Assembly: GCF_000315625.1 (NCBI RefSeq)
Contig: NW_005434597.1
Coordinates: forward strand, 113,912 to 177,911
Direction of reading: 5' to 3'
Length of the DNA stretch: 64,000 nucleotides
Source: Guillardia theta CCMP2712
Lineage: Eukaryota; Cryptophyceae; Pyrenomonadales; Geminigeraceae
Below, in pieces: positions 34,401 to 49,400 of the stretch (the first letter of the stretch is position 1; every line of letters starts with the position of its first letter). The notes below the pieces were generated by a model that was not told where the DNA came from, did no database searches, and saw only the letters and a list, made by a program, of their open reading frames with translations. The position numbers were made by a program, and so were the translations under genes.

Positions 34401-37400
34401 AGATCAATCAGTCAAATCTCGCTTTCTTTGACAACTGCCTATTGACTTTACAAGGCAATTGTAAGACTCCTGATTTCAAGAAGAAGGTGCCACCACCGAA
34501 TTGCACCAACACCTCCTACACTTGCTCCAACTGGATAGATGTATTCCCTTCTATTTGCAAGCAAAACTGTACGCAATACCAATCCATCGGGAATCGTTCA
34601 TGCACTAACTTCACGTTGCAAAATGGAACAGTTGCAACCTTGTGTACCTCGATCGTCACGAATTACAGTTCATGTGCGATCCCGTACTTTTTTGTGAACG
34701 GATCTGTTTCAAAACTGTGTCACAACATCTCATTTTGTAAGAGTACTTCCTTTTGCTCCCAAGAGATAGTCACTACCAACGTGTCGATATGTACGAATTG
34801 GACGTACTCCAATTCCTCCAACGCTTCACAGGTGTGTAACAGCTGGTCGCAAGTGAATCGTTCGACAACTGTACAGCGTTGCACGTTGACGTTGAACACA
34901 TCTTGCACTTGGTCTTCGAGGTGCTTCGACAACACAAGCAATACGACATGCCAGAACAAGTCTTTATGCACCCAATGGGATGAGACTAACATTACTTACC
35001 CTTGCCCTGAGAATTCTTCTCAGTGCCTTTATGGACCGCTTGAATCATTTAATTACACCTGGGGACTTGTCGAGATTCCACCCAGGAGCACAAACCCACC
35101 TGATCGGTACAATTATTCTCTGAGACAAGCCATTGTAATCACTTATTATGGTAACTTGACGCTCAAAGGTTTCTCGTTCAGTCTTGATGTTTCAAACCCG
35201 CTCTACGGATTAGGATATCCTCCAGATATACATGATCGATACTCATACTTGGTGGTGTTGAAAGGTTTTGATATTGCTGGAATGTATAGCTTTGGCGTTC
35301 AGGAGAGAATAGAGTTTCAAATTCTTGTTCTTCCTCAGTTGCTTAACGTTACAAGCTTGTCGCAGAATACAACAGCAGGGGCTCTTGCTGAGGTTAGGTT
35401 TTCTTTGAATGCCTTGGAATTCCTCTGGCCGAATTCACCACAATTAACCATGCTATTTCCAGCTGGAAGTTATAGTACTAGGTACAGACTAAACACCAAT
35501 CCTGGAGCCGTGATGTACTTAGAGACGTTTGCAAGCTTTAGCCAAGCGATCAATTTATCCGTCCAAGTTTTCAATCCTTTTCCTCATCCCACAATTATCC
35601 AAAGTGGAGTATACACTAACCCGTCATTAACGAATTCCACTAGTCCTCAGCTGTGCGTCAATTTGAATTATTCGTGCTCGGACTGTTTGGCGCCAGCAAA
35701 GTCGTATTCGTATCAACAGCAATATCTGCTGATGGACCTGTCGCATGTTGTCAGCAATGCACAAATTAATACGACCCTGAATGCACTGACGGTCACAGTA
35801 CATGATATTGGAAATCCACTGGAAGCAAATATTCTCCCTGGATATTTCGATTTTACTATATCGGGGGAGTTCTTTAATCAGAGGCAAATCATAGCTAGAG
35901 CCTTTGGTATTCCTGCAGAGCGAACGACTGTGGGAATTCTGACAGTGGATCAAGTTGATTTGATAGAGAATGTTGTGAATAGAGAAACCAGGGTGAATGT
36001 AACAATTTCTTTGTATGGTGTTCTGGCGAACGAAAGCTACCTTGAATTCAGATTAAGTCCACAATTTCCGTTGTACTTGCGCAATGGTACCTTCGTTACC
36101 TTTCTGTTCTTACAGTACGAGATACAGATTGTAAATTACAATCAAGACATACTGCAAATTTTCCTGTCTGATTCTCAGTTGACGGAGATGTACAAAGCCA
36201 TGGAGTACAACGACGCCATTCAATCAAAGATCAGCGTATCCTTCTGTTGTTTGCAAAACCCTCCCCATTATGGATTTTACAATGTTATTCAAGAAATTAG
36301 AGCAATTTCAAACACATCGTATCTTGCAGAATTCCAAGGCAACTCTTCCGTGAAAAATAGATTATTAGAAGACTATCGTACGATGAATATTCAATTGTTG
36401 ATCAATTTGGAAAACAAATCCTCGTTTGGCAAAGGTGGAATCTCCGTGACCATCAAATTCAATCAAACAATCTATGCAGATAGTATTGTCAGTGTTTCTT
36501 TTCCTGTGTCTCCATTCAGTCCCTATCAGCAATACTCCAATGTATTTTACGACGTCCAAACTTTGAGACAATTCTCCGTTTTTGCTCATCTCAATCAGTC
36601 GGTGGAGTCAACATGCCAGAAATACTTAGTTTCCAACTGCCTCGATCCGGTTGCTGCAAACATTAGCATCGTGGAAAGCAATGATCCAGGCACTCTGTCT
36701 TTTCGTTTTGGATCGGATGTCCATCCTTGCCAAGGAAATTGCTCTAATTCTAGTAGTGGCTTGATCGCAATGTCAATTGATGGCAAACTTCAGAATCCTC
36801 GACGTCCTGAGTCAAATTTCCGCTTGAATGCTTCATTATATTTGAAGAATCCATTCAAAGTACAGTTTCTCTCTCCTTTCAAGAATCTTATGGAAATTCA
36901 TTTCCTCACTGGACCACTAACCATAGAAGCCTTTAAAGCACCTTTCACATCCCTTTACTCAAGCAGTCGATTGGCAGGATCGATCACATGGCTTGAGATT
37001 GAATACAGAACAATATCTGGCATGCAAGCTAACACCAAAGACTATATAGAAGTAACACTTCCGAAAGGGTACAAGGCATTGATGAGCACTACCGTTTTCA
37101 ACTCGAATGCCGTTCAAAAATTTTATCCTGGCTCAATATCTTGTTTGAAGACTCCGATATACGCTGAATGTATCAGTTTTGATAATCGGAGCTTCGGATC
37201 GTTGAACATTAGTACCCAAGTCCTAGGTCACACTCGGGGAATTTATGGAACTTTGCAATTGACGAAAGCATCCAACAATTCCCTTATATTCGAGCGTTGC
37301 TCCAACAACTTTGATGTTCCCTTTAACACAACGATTCTGTTTCGATTTGGTCCAGTCGTGAATCCTTTGCCTGCAAGTATCAGCTATTCTGGGAAGACTG

Positions 37401-40400
37401 TTCCTGGAGGAAATTTTGCTATTCAACTCAAGGATCAAAATGATTTCCTGATCGAATACGCACAAATAGCCGCTCCCCCGATATATCCTGATATACTCCC
37501 TAACGTTAATCTGTCTGGAAAGGTTTTCAGACTCAACGGATCTCGATCGAGTTCGATAGCAAGCTTTGAGGTTTCTTTCTTGAGCACATTTGACCTGTTC
37601 GTCGATTATGAAATCCACGTGATGCTACCACAAGGATATTTTGTGGATGTCTTATCGTTCAACTACACTTTATATCAAATGTCTGATGTGATACAACAAG
37701 GTAACTTTGAATCTGTAAACTCGTCTGCTATTCCGCAACAGGATACTTTCTCCGTATTTCTCCGCATCAAGCTTAACAGCTCGGTCCTGTCGATCAGTCC
37801 ATTGATGCTAGCCTTCAACGGCATTGGAATCTCAAGGGGTGGTACACAAGATAGGTTGCACAACTTTTACATTGCGACGACGACAAGCAATTGTCAAGAA
37901 TTCGCAGCATTAGAATGCCCCTATGCTCTGCAGTCAAATTATGCCGTAAATTTGTTTCCGCAAACTCTTCCTGGTGAAATTTACAACCTCAATGTTTCGA
38001 CGAACAGCAGTGCCGCAGGGAATGATGCATTACTGTCTATATCGTTGGAGACTTCAAACCCCTTCCCCGCTAGTGGTATTGTTGATGTTGAATTGCCACA
38101 GAAGTTTGAGATAAGTGGACCTCTTTCAATAAGCTTGCAGAATTTCACGTGCTACACTAGGTGCAATGCTTCCTCCTGCACTTCGTATATACCACCGGTG
38201 GAAATTTCAAACAAAGATTCGATCTCCTTTCAAGTACGATTCGGAAACATGGAAGTCTCTTACTGTAAAAGCGCAAGCCCCATATTTCCTTCTTCCCTAC
38301 AGGTGTACTCAACCAAAGCATCATTGTACGACCCCAACAACGTTGGCATCTTCGTCTCGTTTTCCGTGTTTCCGGTAACTCTCAGGCGGTTCTCGGGCAA
38401 AGATGGAGCGTATTCATTGAAGGTAGAAGACACGCAAGGTTCAATCATAGACCAGGGCAGTATTCCTGCCAACTTCATTTATCCAAACACTCTCTTATTT
38501 GCCTCATCACAGAAACTAAATCAGGCTGCATTTGACTACGTCGGTATAATCTTCCGTTTCCAGGTTTTCAACCCCATACCAAGCGGTGGAATGTTCGCAA
38601 TTCATTTTCCGATAGGATATCATATCCAGCAAGCTAGATTCCTTACAGGTTGGATTGGTTGGTCATTCGAGATTCCAAGCTCTGGTTTTCAACCATCGCA
38701 AATCATTTTAATCAGCAACAACTCAATGTTTATTGCTCCTCCTGCATCCGTGCAGAGTCAAATGTACATCAATATGATCATTGAAAATATAGCTGTGCAG
38801 TCGTACGCAAACGATGGATCTTTTGGCATTTCGACTTATTTATCTCAGAATGTGTCTCTTAATGAAAACGAAATTGACTTTGATTCACAAGTAAGGCTAA
38901 CTGGGTCAGCACCATCCTTGTTGCAGAACGTTTCCATACTCATGAATGGGAAACAAACAGGATTTGAGATTCATTTTTCGAGTGTTGTTCCTATCCAGAA
39001 TCTTTCAACAATAATGTTTTCAATTCCAACCAGTGCACCAGATCCATTTAATGTTACAAGTTTCCAACTTGATGATCAGAGCTTTTGCTCAGACAAAGGT
39101 GGTCAATGTCTGTACGTCAAGAAGTCGAACTTGACACCCTTGATCGTCTCAGCATTTCCTGATGTTGTCTGTCAGGGAACCCGAGAGTTGATAGTCCTGA
39201 TTGGGACGAATTTTGATGGTGCAAATTCCGAGTCTCTCCACTTCTCGCTGGGTAAGTTTGATACCAGTCGTTCGAATAGCCCCTTGAGAATCCATTCAAT
39301 CGTTTCTTCGGATATTCTTATTTTGCAATTGGATTGCACTGGATCGAATCAATCGTGTGTAAACTCAAATTCGTCATTCCAGACAGAGATGCTACGAGTC
39401 TCAACTGATGGAGGAAAACGTTTCTGCGAAAGTACTGTGATGATAACATTTGCATCGCCACATTTAAATTCCTCTGGATTAGAATGTAGCAAACCTATCA
39501 TTTCACCCCTGACGCTGTCGAAGAACTATTTTGCTCTTAATTCAACAGAGGTCCTGGAAATGACAATTTTTTCTCGCAACATCAGTTTGGATGCATCGCG
39601 ACTGAAGTGTGTCTTCTTTTCAAACTACTCTAGCGATACGTTTGTTGGTTTGAATCACGATCCTGCATTGCTCTTTAGGGTGAACGATTCAGGCTTTGAT
39701 GCATTTCTTTACCAAATAAGTTGTGCTTTGCCAAGGGAAGCAAATGAGTATGCTATTGAGGTGGGCGTCTCCCTCAATTCATCACAGTTTCAACGATCTG
39801 GAAAGAAGCTTGCAATTTTTCTTTATGACAAAGTGGAGGAGGTGGTAACACGGCGTATTCAGTTACAAAATCAAGATTACATCTATTTCTTTTCACATCC
39901 TTGGCATCCTGGATCTGATGTGCCTCATTCTCATATAATTCAGGTAGGCACAGACCTTTATGTGATCTCTCGATCAGAGTCTACTACATACAACTGTACA
40001 TTCAAGTACGGAAGCTATGATAAGCGATGTGTTGATACCAAAGCTCGGCATGAACACTTTTTCATTCTACCACAAGGTATATCTGACATCCCCAAAGTGA
40101 AGGTGCAAACACCGCCGTTGGGGTTTCCTGTTCCATCTTCCAACGTTTTCGGCTTTGGAGTATACGATCAAGTAGACCCTGGGTATTCAAGCAAACTGAA
40201 GAACATAAGCTTAGCGCATTGTTTGATTGAAAACTATGGAGGAAGTCGCATTGAAATTCGAGCGCCAGCAGCAATCCTGCCGAATCAACATGTCAAGATT
40301 TCTTTCGAAATATCTGGCATTTTCCCCTTTCCAAATGGCTCCTTTCAATTGGCTGTTTTGACCTCTAACCAAAGTTGTACAACTCCGTGGACATGTTCGA

Positions 40401-43400
40401 TGATCGCAAGGTCGCTAAATGTTAGTGACGTCGTTCTTCAGCCTGATTACTTTCGGCAACCATCTGTGACATCGGAAAATTTCTCAATCGCTTTTAATGG
40501 GTCCTTGACATTCCGAATGATGACTGTGAAATCGATTCCTACATCAAGTGTGATTGGCGTTATTTTACCGAAAGATTTCAGACTTTCTTGGAAATCTGAG
40601 ATATATTCTCAAATTTACACAAGACTGATCCTTGAGAATTCAACAAACAACACCAGTAATCTTTCATGTTCAAATTACAGTGACTTTGCACAAAATTTGT
40701 CCTGCAGCATGTCCACTAACTACTCTGCTAGCAATCAAACAAATGTTCAAAAAACTCAGGAATTGACGGTGAAAGTACCTTTCAATGGGACCTTCACACT
40801 GAAAACATTAGGATCTTTTCTGCCAACTCTTCAGATTTACCCCTTCTCAGCCCTGCCCTCGGCATTAGTTTTCGTGAATAGCACCATTCCGTCTGAGTCA
40901 GTGTTTGAGTTTGTTCTGACTGACGTGGAATTCCCTTGGTACACCTCGTTAGAAGCGTTGAATTCAAGCGTATTTGTAGCCCAAGCATATTTGAACAAGG
41001 CTTTCATAACTCAGTATTCTACCGGATTCCAGTTACAACCATTGAAACCAGGATTAATATCGCACATTAGGATTCAGTCAGAGTCGTTGTATGCAGCTAA
41101 TTTGTTTGCTGTTAATGTTTCATTCCAAATATCAAACGAAATTCTCAACGGATCTTTCAGGGTACAATTCCCCTCCGACTTTCAAGTTCTTCAATACGAA
41201 AATGTTACCTTTTCAATTTATGTTCAGGACACAGATGTAACAAGTGTTTCGAGAGTATCTTTCTTTGATCGGAGATCACTTGATATCAAGTTTGGAATAA
41301 GAATAATTTCGAATTCGAATGTTCGTCTACATATGAGAAACATTCTTGCATCACAATTTGCAGGATCCATTCATGATCTTTATACTGTGAGTAGTTTGGC
41401 AGCCAATGGATATCTTGTAGATCGAGGTGAATATGTCTGTAAAGGTTGCCCATTGGTCGAGTGCTGTCTAAGACCAGGTGTTTTTACATCTGCTGCTTCT
41501 CCCAAGTCTGCTCTGACAACTGGTTCAAGAAATGTTATTCAGGTCCAGCTTTCAACAGCTTTCAAGTGGTCCAAGAATTCGACTCTGAAAATCTCTCTTC
41601 CGATCCACTATTACAGTTGTGACAATCTTACCCGTGGCGAGCTGCTAATTACTCGTCAAGATGGAACCAATCAGTTTTGCGCCATCTCAGTTACATCCGA
41701 CTTAACAAAATCGTGTGCTCCAAATTACATTTCACCGAATTGTAGTCAATTACAACCATTCTGTTTACCCAATTACAATCATGATGTAGTACAGTCAGTC
41801 CAAGTCAAGCTGTTGGATTCTTGTATAAACTTATCCGATGTGAAGCAGTATACTTTTTCGTTGCAGGTCAGGGCTCCGAGCGCAATCTCAAGGTCCGACT
41901 TCTTTGTCTTTGAGTTTATTGATTCCCAATGTTGGTACAATGATACTTCATTGTGTATCAAAAGCGTAATTGATGCGAGAAACCAGTCGTCTCTGGTTGT
42001 GGAATATTCGAACTTGACATCTCCAAGTTTGGTCCTGTCCAACAATATAAGCAATTTCTCTTGTGACAGCTTGTCTGTACAGTTTCGACCGTATATTCCA
42101 GTGCCTGTGAAAGGATATATTTTCATCGACCTGCCGATAGTACTCACGGTAGACACAAGTCTGCAAAGCAATATCAATCTTTCTGTGGACAATAAATCGG
42201 TCGTTTACGACATGAACAGGAAAGGACAGTCAATTTCACTTCGTCTAATCGACACAGACATCTATCAAAACAGTCTAGTCTCGGTGACATTTCTGTGCAT
42301 TCAAAATAGACTGAGTCAGCTCCGACAAGATGTACTTCAGACAAGAACTGCAGATGAAACATTGAATTTCTTCCAAAGAACATACTTGCCAGGTCCCTTG
42401 TTTTTCTCATTTGACACTCACTAACTTTGTTGCAGTGCTGTTGCAATCGCGGCTGTTAAATGGCGCTATACAAGTTCTTTCGATCTGCACTTGTTCAAAT
42501 TATATGCTGTGCCAAGGATCCTGCATAACTTCTGAAGACCGGGTTCGCATAGCTGGTGTCCAAAGTTATCAGATCAACTTGACAGCACCTCAACAGTTGT
42601 TGAATGGCAAGAACTTTGTGAGTGTAGTACTTCCTGCAAGTTTCGACATCTCCAAGTTTTCATTCATCTCGATGGATGTATGGTGTTCTCTAATTCTCTT
42701 GTCTCCACCTCGTATTTCTTGCAGAATCCTTCGTTCAATACCTTCTTATAGCACTGTTTCCGTTCTACTTGGAAACATCATCAGTCCACTTGCATACGAT
42801 CAGAGTGAGGTTTCAGTGTATCTTGAAGACGCAAACAGATATATCATAGCTGCTTTTTCACACAGGTTTCAGATTTATCCAGGCTTGCTACTCAATTATC
42901 AGGCATTCTTCCACAATTTTCCTTTCCCCGGCAGGAGTGTAACTTTGGATCTATCCTTTAATGCCACGTTCCCCGCTGAAGGATCATTCGTCCTGACCCT
43001 CCCCACGTCAATGTATGTCACAAACGCAACGAACAATTTCAAGCTACTGGCAGGTGGCTGCATCAATCAATACAACTTTACTCCTTGGACCCCCTATTCT
43101 CTTATCTCTTATTTCAAGACAAATAGAACATGCATAGGGCGAGTACATTTCGTCTTTGATGTATTTCTGAAGGAAGTTTCCAATGATACACAAATCTTGA
43201 CATCCATGTTTGAGGGAAATGCATATACTGGATCCTTGCTCGGAGAATTTAGTGCTCCCACAAAATATTTCGGAAAAAGTGTAAATATCAGTGAAATTCA
43301 AATTCAACAAAAGATTGGAAGCTGCTCCGATACGGCGGACTGTTTTGTGATAGTCAAAATATTCAATAGCACATCTCAAAACTTTGTTGTGAGCTTGACT

Positions 43401-46400
43401 GATTTGAATTACACCTTTACAATGCCTGTGACTGCGTGCAGATTTCAAAATTGTAGTTATCCTGCGACCGGAGACTTACAACTCGATTTTGGTTATGGGA
43501 TAGTCGACACCAACTCTTCTCATTTGCAATTTCAGTTCAAATACAATGCCATGAATTCCATGAATGACACAAAGAATCTCAACTCGAACACAATCACGTT
43601 TTGTTTGTACAGAAGCAAGCTATTTGCGGGATGTAGTACTGTAAATATTGAAGGCAAACCTCCAAGCCCTGTCATCACAGACCTTTTGCAAACAGGAGTG
43701 GGAATAGTTCGCATTCAACTTTCTCTGGACGACAACTTCACTTACCTTTCTTTGGAGGCCATCGCCTTGTCTGACAACGGATACCAGACGCGAGAAGTTT
43801 TTCCCTGCTGCAGCATAGGACTTGCGGGTTGCTGTCAGCTGCGAAATGTCGAATTGGGAAATCTTTCAGCTGGACAGGTTCGCTTTGCCCTCATTGCTAA
43901 CGGTCTTGCCGGTGCAAGCCCGATCAGCAATTTCTCTTGGTTCTATGTCATAGGGTTGCCTCCCATACCTCAAAACCTAATAGCAGCTTATGTGCAGAAT
44001 AGTTTTGATTTCAACCTGTCTTGGAATCAGATTCCTTTACAAAGCCCGTACTTTCGCTTTTATGAGCTGAGGATCAATGATACTGTGATCAGTCTGCCAA
44101 TTGAGACTACAAGCTATCTCGTACAGCAAGTAGGAAACATTTCAATCATACCAGGCACAGAATATAATATTTCTCTATCAGTGTCCCTTGCGAACCTGAG
44201 CTTTCCTGTTGGTTATCAATCTAGACAAAGTATCAGCGAATTTTTATCCTTCAAGACCCTGTCATACTTGTCCCCACTACCAATTATTCGGTCTTGCCCA
44301 AGTGGACCATTGTCAATCTTGGTGCAGCTGTATTCTTTCTCCTTCATATCAAAGATTACTGCAGAGGTATACGTTTTCAATGAATCTGATCCCTCCATAC
44401 TGTGCTGTGCACGCAGCACATGTTTGATAGATGCAAGCCAACATCTATGCAGCCAATCATGCCCTACTGCACTCGGTTTGGATTTGCAGCAGAGTGTCGA
44501 AAAATTTACCTTGGTAAAATTTTCTGATGAGTTGAATTGGAACTTTTACAATCTATCTCGAGGCTTTTTGTACACGATCATCTTCACGGCATACAATCAG
44601 ATTTCGAGCGTAAGCAGCAATGTCACGGTGCAGGCGATTGACAGGAATATCCCAGCAATCTCAGGTGTATGGTATAATCTAGTCAACATCTCTGGATCCT
44701 TACAGCTGAATATATCCTGGCATGTACCTACCTACCCGATCGACTTTCATACAGAAATTTTGATGAACTCTCGCCGATCATTCTACCTCCCCGTGATACC
44801 ACAACAAAATTCATCTTATACAGACACTGCAGAACAGCAGTACATTCAAACTTACAATGCAAGTGACTTAGATTATACAACCGTAAACGGGAATCATTTC
44901 ATTGTATATTCCAATAGCTTTCACAGTACAACTCACCCTGCTGAGGTTCTAGATTCAATCCTCTGGCAGGTCAGCTACATCTACATTTACAACAGCAGTG
45001 CTGGAAAATTTGCGGGAGCTTGTGCTCTCAATCAATCTTGCTCCTTGTTCATATCGAGCTCAAACGGCAGTTACATGCAAGCTAATTCAACCATCTCAGA
45101 TAATCTCATTTCGACAGGTGCATACCAAGTATTGAATTCTTTTGGTGCAATCAAATCAAAATTTGTCTTTCTCGACCAAGAATCATATCTAGTGATTGTG
45201 AATTCACTTGTTCCCAAGAGCTACTTTTGTTCGCAAAGGAGTGAGACAGGTATATACGGACTTGCGTGCACAGGAAATCTTACATCAAGCATTGATGATT
45301 GCAAATTGAGTTGTCCACAAGAATGCTTTTGCATGCCAGCATTGAAAGGATCCCTGAGTCCAGAGCAGGTTGGTCGAGCCCCAGAGGTGACGCTCTACAA
45401 GTACAACTCTAACTCATCACTGTTTGAATATCATTCTGTCGTGAATCGATTTGCAGAAGCTCAATCTCGACCTTCTGGTGTGGACTTCTTAGATGTGCAG
45501 CTGTGCAACAATAATCTAAATATATCTTGTCGAGGGAGCACAGAAAATTGCTCTTGCAAGAATGTTTCATTTCTCATAGTAACTGACCAGGTAAACGACT
45601 CTGTTGTTTTCTCGTGGGACTCTAATCTTCAACGATTCATCCTTCACCAAACTCTGCGAGGGATTGGGACGGGGTCGGTGGCATCGGTTCATGCGATTAC
45701 GGCTCATGGAATATTCTTGTTCATCCTTAATCAGGGCCAAGTGAACAACACTTCAACAGCGTCGGCTGTGTACAAGTTGAATGGGACCGAATTCATCCGT
45801 GTGTCTTCCTTCCCATCCTACCAGGCTAGTGGCATTTCCCATTTCGCTGTGGGAACCTCTGATTACATTGTTGTATCTAATGGTGGATTGAATTCATCGG
45901 TTGGAAAGAAGTGTACAGGAGTTGTATGTCGAGGCAATCATTGCGCTTGTGATGGCACGGCTGCAGCATGTAATGTTGATGCCTGCCCCATTGTTTATCG
46001 TCTTGAGAATGATTCTCTGATGTATCTCCAAACTTTACAAGTTGCCGATGCGACCTCGGTGGAAACTTTCCATGTAAGGGACTCAGCTTTCGAAACAAAT
46101 CGTGACTACATCATATTTTCAACGAGTCTTGGAGAAGGCTCAGGCGCCGTATACTCGGAAATTTTTATATGGAATACTACTCTGCAGCAGTTTTCTCCAT
46201 TGATCACGTTTTTCAGCGGGCAAGTCACTAGATGGCGGGTGTTTGTGATGGATCAAGCCGTATATTTTGCATCTGCGATTCGTAAACAGTCGAGCCTCAG
46301 CACAGCTTCGTGTCAAGCTCTGAATGGGCTGTGTGCAGTGACCAACAGCATCTGCTTTCATCCCTACGATGGCTCCCCTTGCATTTCCGAAACATGGGCG

Positions 46401-49400
46401 ATGTTTCCACCACAAGACAAGCTTTTTGCCGCACTTTCACCCATCCTCAGGACTGACTCCTGGCCTGCTTATCAACTAGTCTCCATCTTGAATACAAGCT
46501 CGAACTATGCGGTGAAATATCGCCTTGAAGTTGGAGAGGAGTACTCCCTACAACTTCGTGGAGTGAATCTGTTGGGACAAGGCCCGTTATCTTCACCCGT
46601 AGTTTTCACCGCAAAAAAGCTTCCAGAGGCTCGATGGCTTCCTGCAACATACTATCCGAATTTTCAGTTTCAGCTCCATTGGTTTCCGCCAAATTATGAT
46701 CCAGAAATTTCAATCTTGGAGTATAGACTTCAACTGTTTCTGAACTGTGCAGACCAAAGTACTTCGTACAACGCTGTGGCATGTTTACTTGGGGTGAAGC
46801 CGACGTCATGTTGCAGACTTGGAGAGACGTACTATCTTGGAAACGTCACTTCATACCTTCTGTTCCTTTACAACGTAGACATCCATCAAAGAGTAGACTT
46901 GTACCTCTACCCTGTTTTTCAAACTACTCAATATCCCTATATTCAGTATGGGGCCCCTGCTGTAAGCAGTATTTTCACGGTCACGCAGCCGTCAGGGGTG
47001 AGAAACCTAGAAGTTGGTTCAGCTTATGGACGGAATAGAATATTTAGCGGATGGCAGTCTCCTGTGGACTTCGGCATTGGCCAAGATGATCCATTGCATT
47101 TCTCAAAGCAGTATAATCTCATTTTCTTTTACAATCTGACTGTAATTGGTAGTGATGGTACAGAACATGTCCAATGTGTTGCATTAGACGGAACTGGATG
47201 TGATTGTGGAAATCTGCAGAGTTGTTTCCAGGCTGTGCAATTTTTTGTAAATGTACAATTGATTTCTCCTTCACAACAAGGAATATTGAGCTCAGAAATA
47301 GCATATTCCATAAAGGTTTCTATGAAAGTGTCGAATTTTGATGGTATTTTGCTGTTTGATACACCAGTGGCTGAAGGAAGCGTTTGTGCTGAAGAATTCC
47401 CTCTAAGTCCGACCAGCTTATCCGTGAGTAACGACGGGACCGGTAGCTTCACTGCTCATTGGATAGCAGAAGTTAACGGTCCATGTGGAAAGAATTTTAT
47501 TAGCAATTTCCTTCTGCAAGTATCGGACCATGATTACTTTTATCCTATTTATGACCAATATAATTTCACAGATCTCAGTAGCGAGTGTGGAATACTTGGG
47601 CAAGTGACAGGAATATATATATCTTGGCAAGAGCGCACATGGCACTCCCCAGGGTTTGTGGATGGGCACCAGTATCATTTCCGAATCTTTTCACAAAATC
47701 CTTCTGGCACCAGCCTCCCTTCCAACATAGTTTCTATTTTCAAGAGAAATACTCTACCCATAGCTTCTTTTGGAATTCCAGGCACTGAAGTGATCTACCC
47801 AGAGAGCGTATCGCTTCGCTTTACAGTTTGCTTCCCAGAAAATTTTTCAATCCCATACTTGCATGTAAAAGCTTGTCCAATTTCGCTTTGTACTCAGCCT
47901 CTCTACCTACGAATCTGGGTTCAGCAGAATTGTTCTGAATATCGAGTTCTATTTCCAAATCTTGTGAAAGGGACTTTTTACAAGTTTGATATTGTAGGAC
48001 CTTACAAGAGGCCCAGCGATGTTTATTCCAAAACGATCTATGAAAGGAGTGTCGGGCTACCTGGATTGATTGACCCGAACTCTGTGATTGTCTCCAATCC
48101 CTTTGGGAAATCTGGAAGTCTGGAGCTCTCCTGGCTCCCACCTGTGGAGAAAGGGTTGGGCAAGGGAAATGATTTCTTGTTGGTAAATTATTCTGTTTCC
48201 ATGTATACTTCTTTGGACAAACCTCCAAATCAAACAATCATTGTCAGTGCTGTTTACAATGTTTCAGAGCAAATACTCAGTGCAGGTTACAATTTATCAG
48301 AGCAAAATGCGCAAACTGGCACTTCTGAATACACTTCTCAAGGAGTCCTTGATCCAAGATTACGAATCTACTTTAAACTTCCTGTGAATATTTCGGGATT
48401 CAGCGATTCTTACACCAACAATATGAGCCTCTCTGGTAATGGATCCCGTCTGATGAACAAGCATTTTCTGTCTCTAATCGTTGATGGTTTGCTTCCAGGG
48501 CAGACTTATTTTTTCACAATCTCTGCCTCCAATTTCCTCGGGTATGGACCTTCAGTGGGTGTCAAAGGCGAGATATTTGGGAGGCCCAGGTTTCATCCAC
48601 AAGCTCCATCACGTTTCAACGTCGATGGAATGAACGATGCTTTCAGTATGACATGGCATCTAGATCGCATCACCCAAAACTATAGATACCTTGAAACTGT
48701 CTCAGCATTCACACTACAGGTTGAAAATGGTCCTGTCATCAACAATTACACCATTTCCAATCGGACATTTCGATACGGCCTTACTCTTCCTAGAAAGAAC
48801 AAGACCGAACAATTTTGTTTTTCCATGTTTGCTTACAATGAAGTGGGGCGAAGTCCGTCATCCCAAAGAATTTGCTTTAATTCTTCAAATTTTACTGTTT
48901 CAAACTACAACATCTCGAAAGTCTGTAATTACACTGGATGTTTCATAGTTTGGCCGGACTTTCTGAATGTGGAAGCTGGTACGTTGTATGGAGTAGAATT
49001 GGAGTATTGCAGAAAACCATATCCATGGAATTCCTTCGGTAGGTCACCATGGTGTGACACAGAGTTCATTTCTGAGTCATCGTGCAACTTCTCGAATTGC
49101 GCGACAAATCTCTACGGCATATCCCTAGGAGCTTCATTTCCTGTGCGCTATCGGATTTGGAAAAGTGTTTCAAACCTTGGAGTCGAGAGGATTTCTAGTG
49201 AATGGATAAGTGATACACTTTTCTTTGATCCGCTTAACAGCGGAAGTGTAATTTTTACAGGCGTTTCTTTGCAACAAGCATCCCAGAATGCTGTACCACA
49301 ACTCAAGTTGATCGTTGTCGTGAAAAACGTGAGATTCTCTCTCAACACTTCTTTCTTAAAATTGGTGTCAAAGAAGAATTCGTCCAACAGCCTTATTTTA

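Noticed and set aside
28580-42424. The middle frame as an independent gene
   Set aside because: Its first ATG lies 100 bases inside a frame that splices in phase from the previous exon, and its stop lies inside an intron that splices in phase to the next frame. One gene explains all three.
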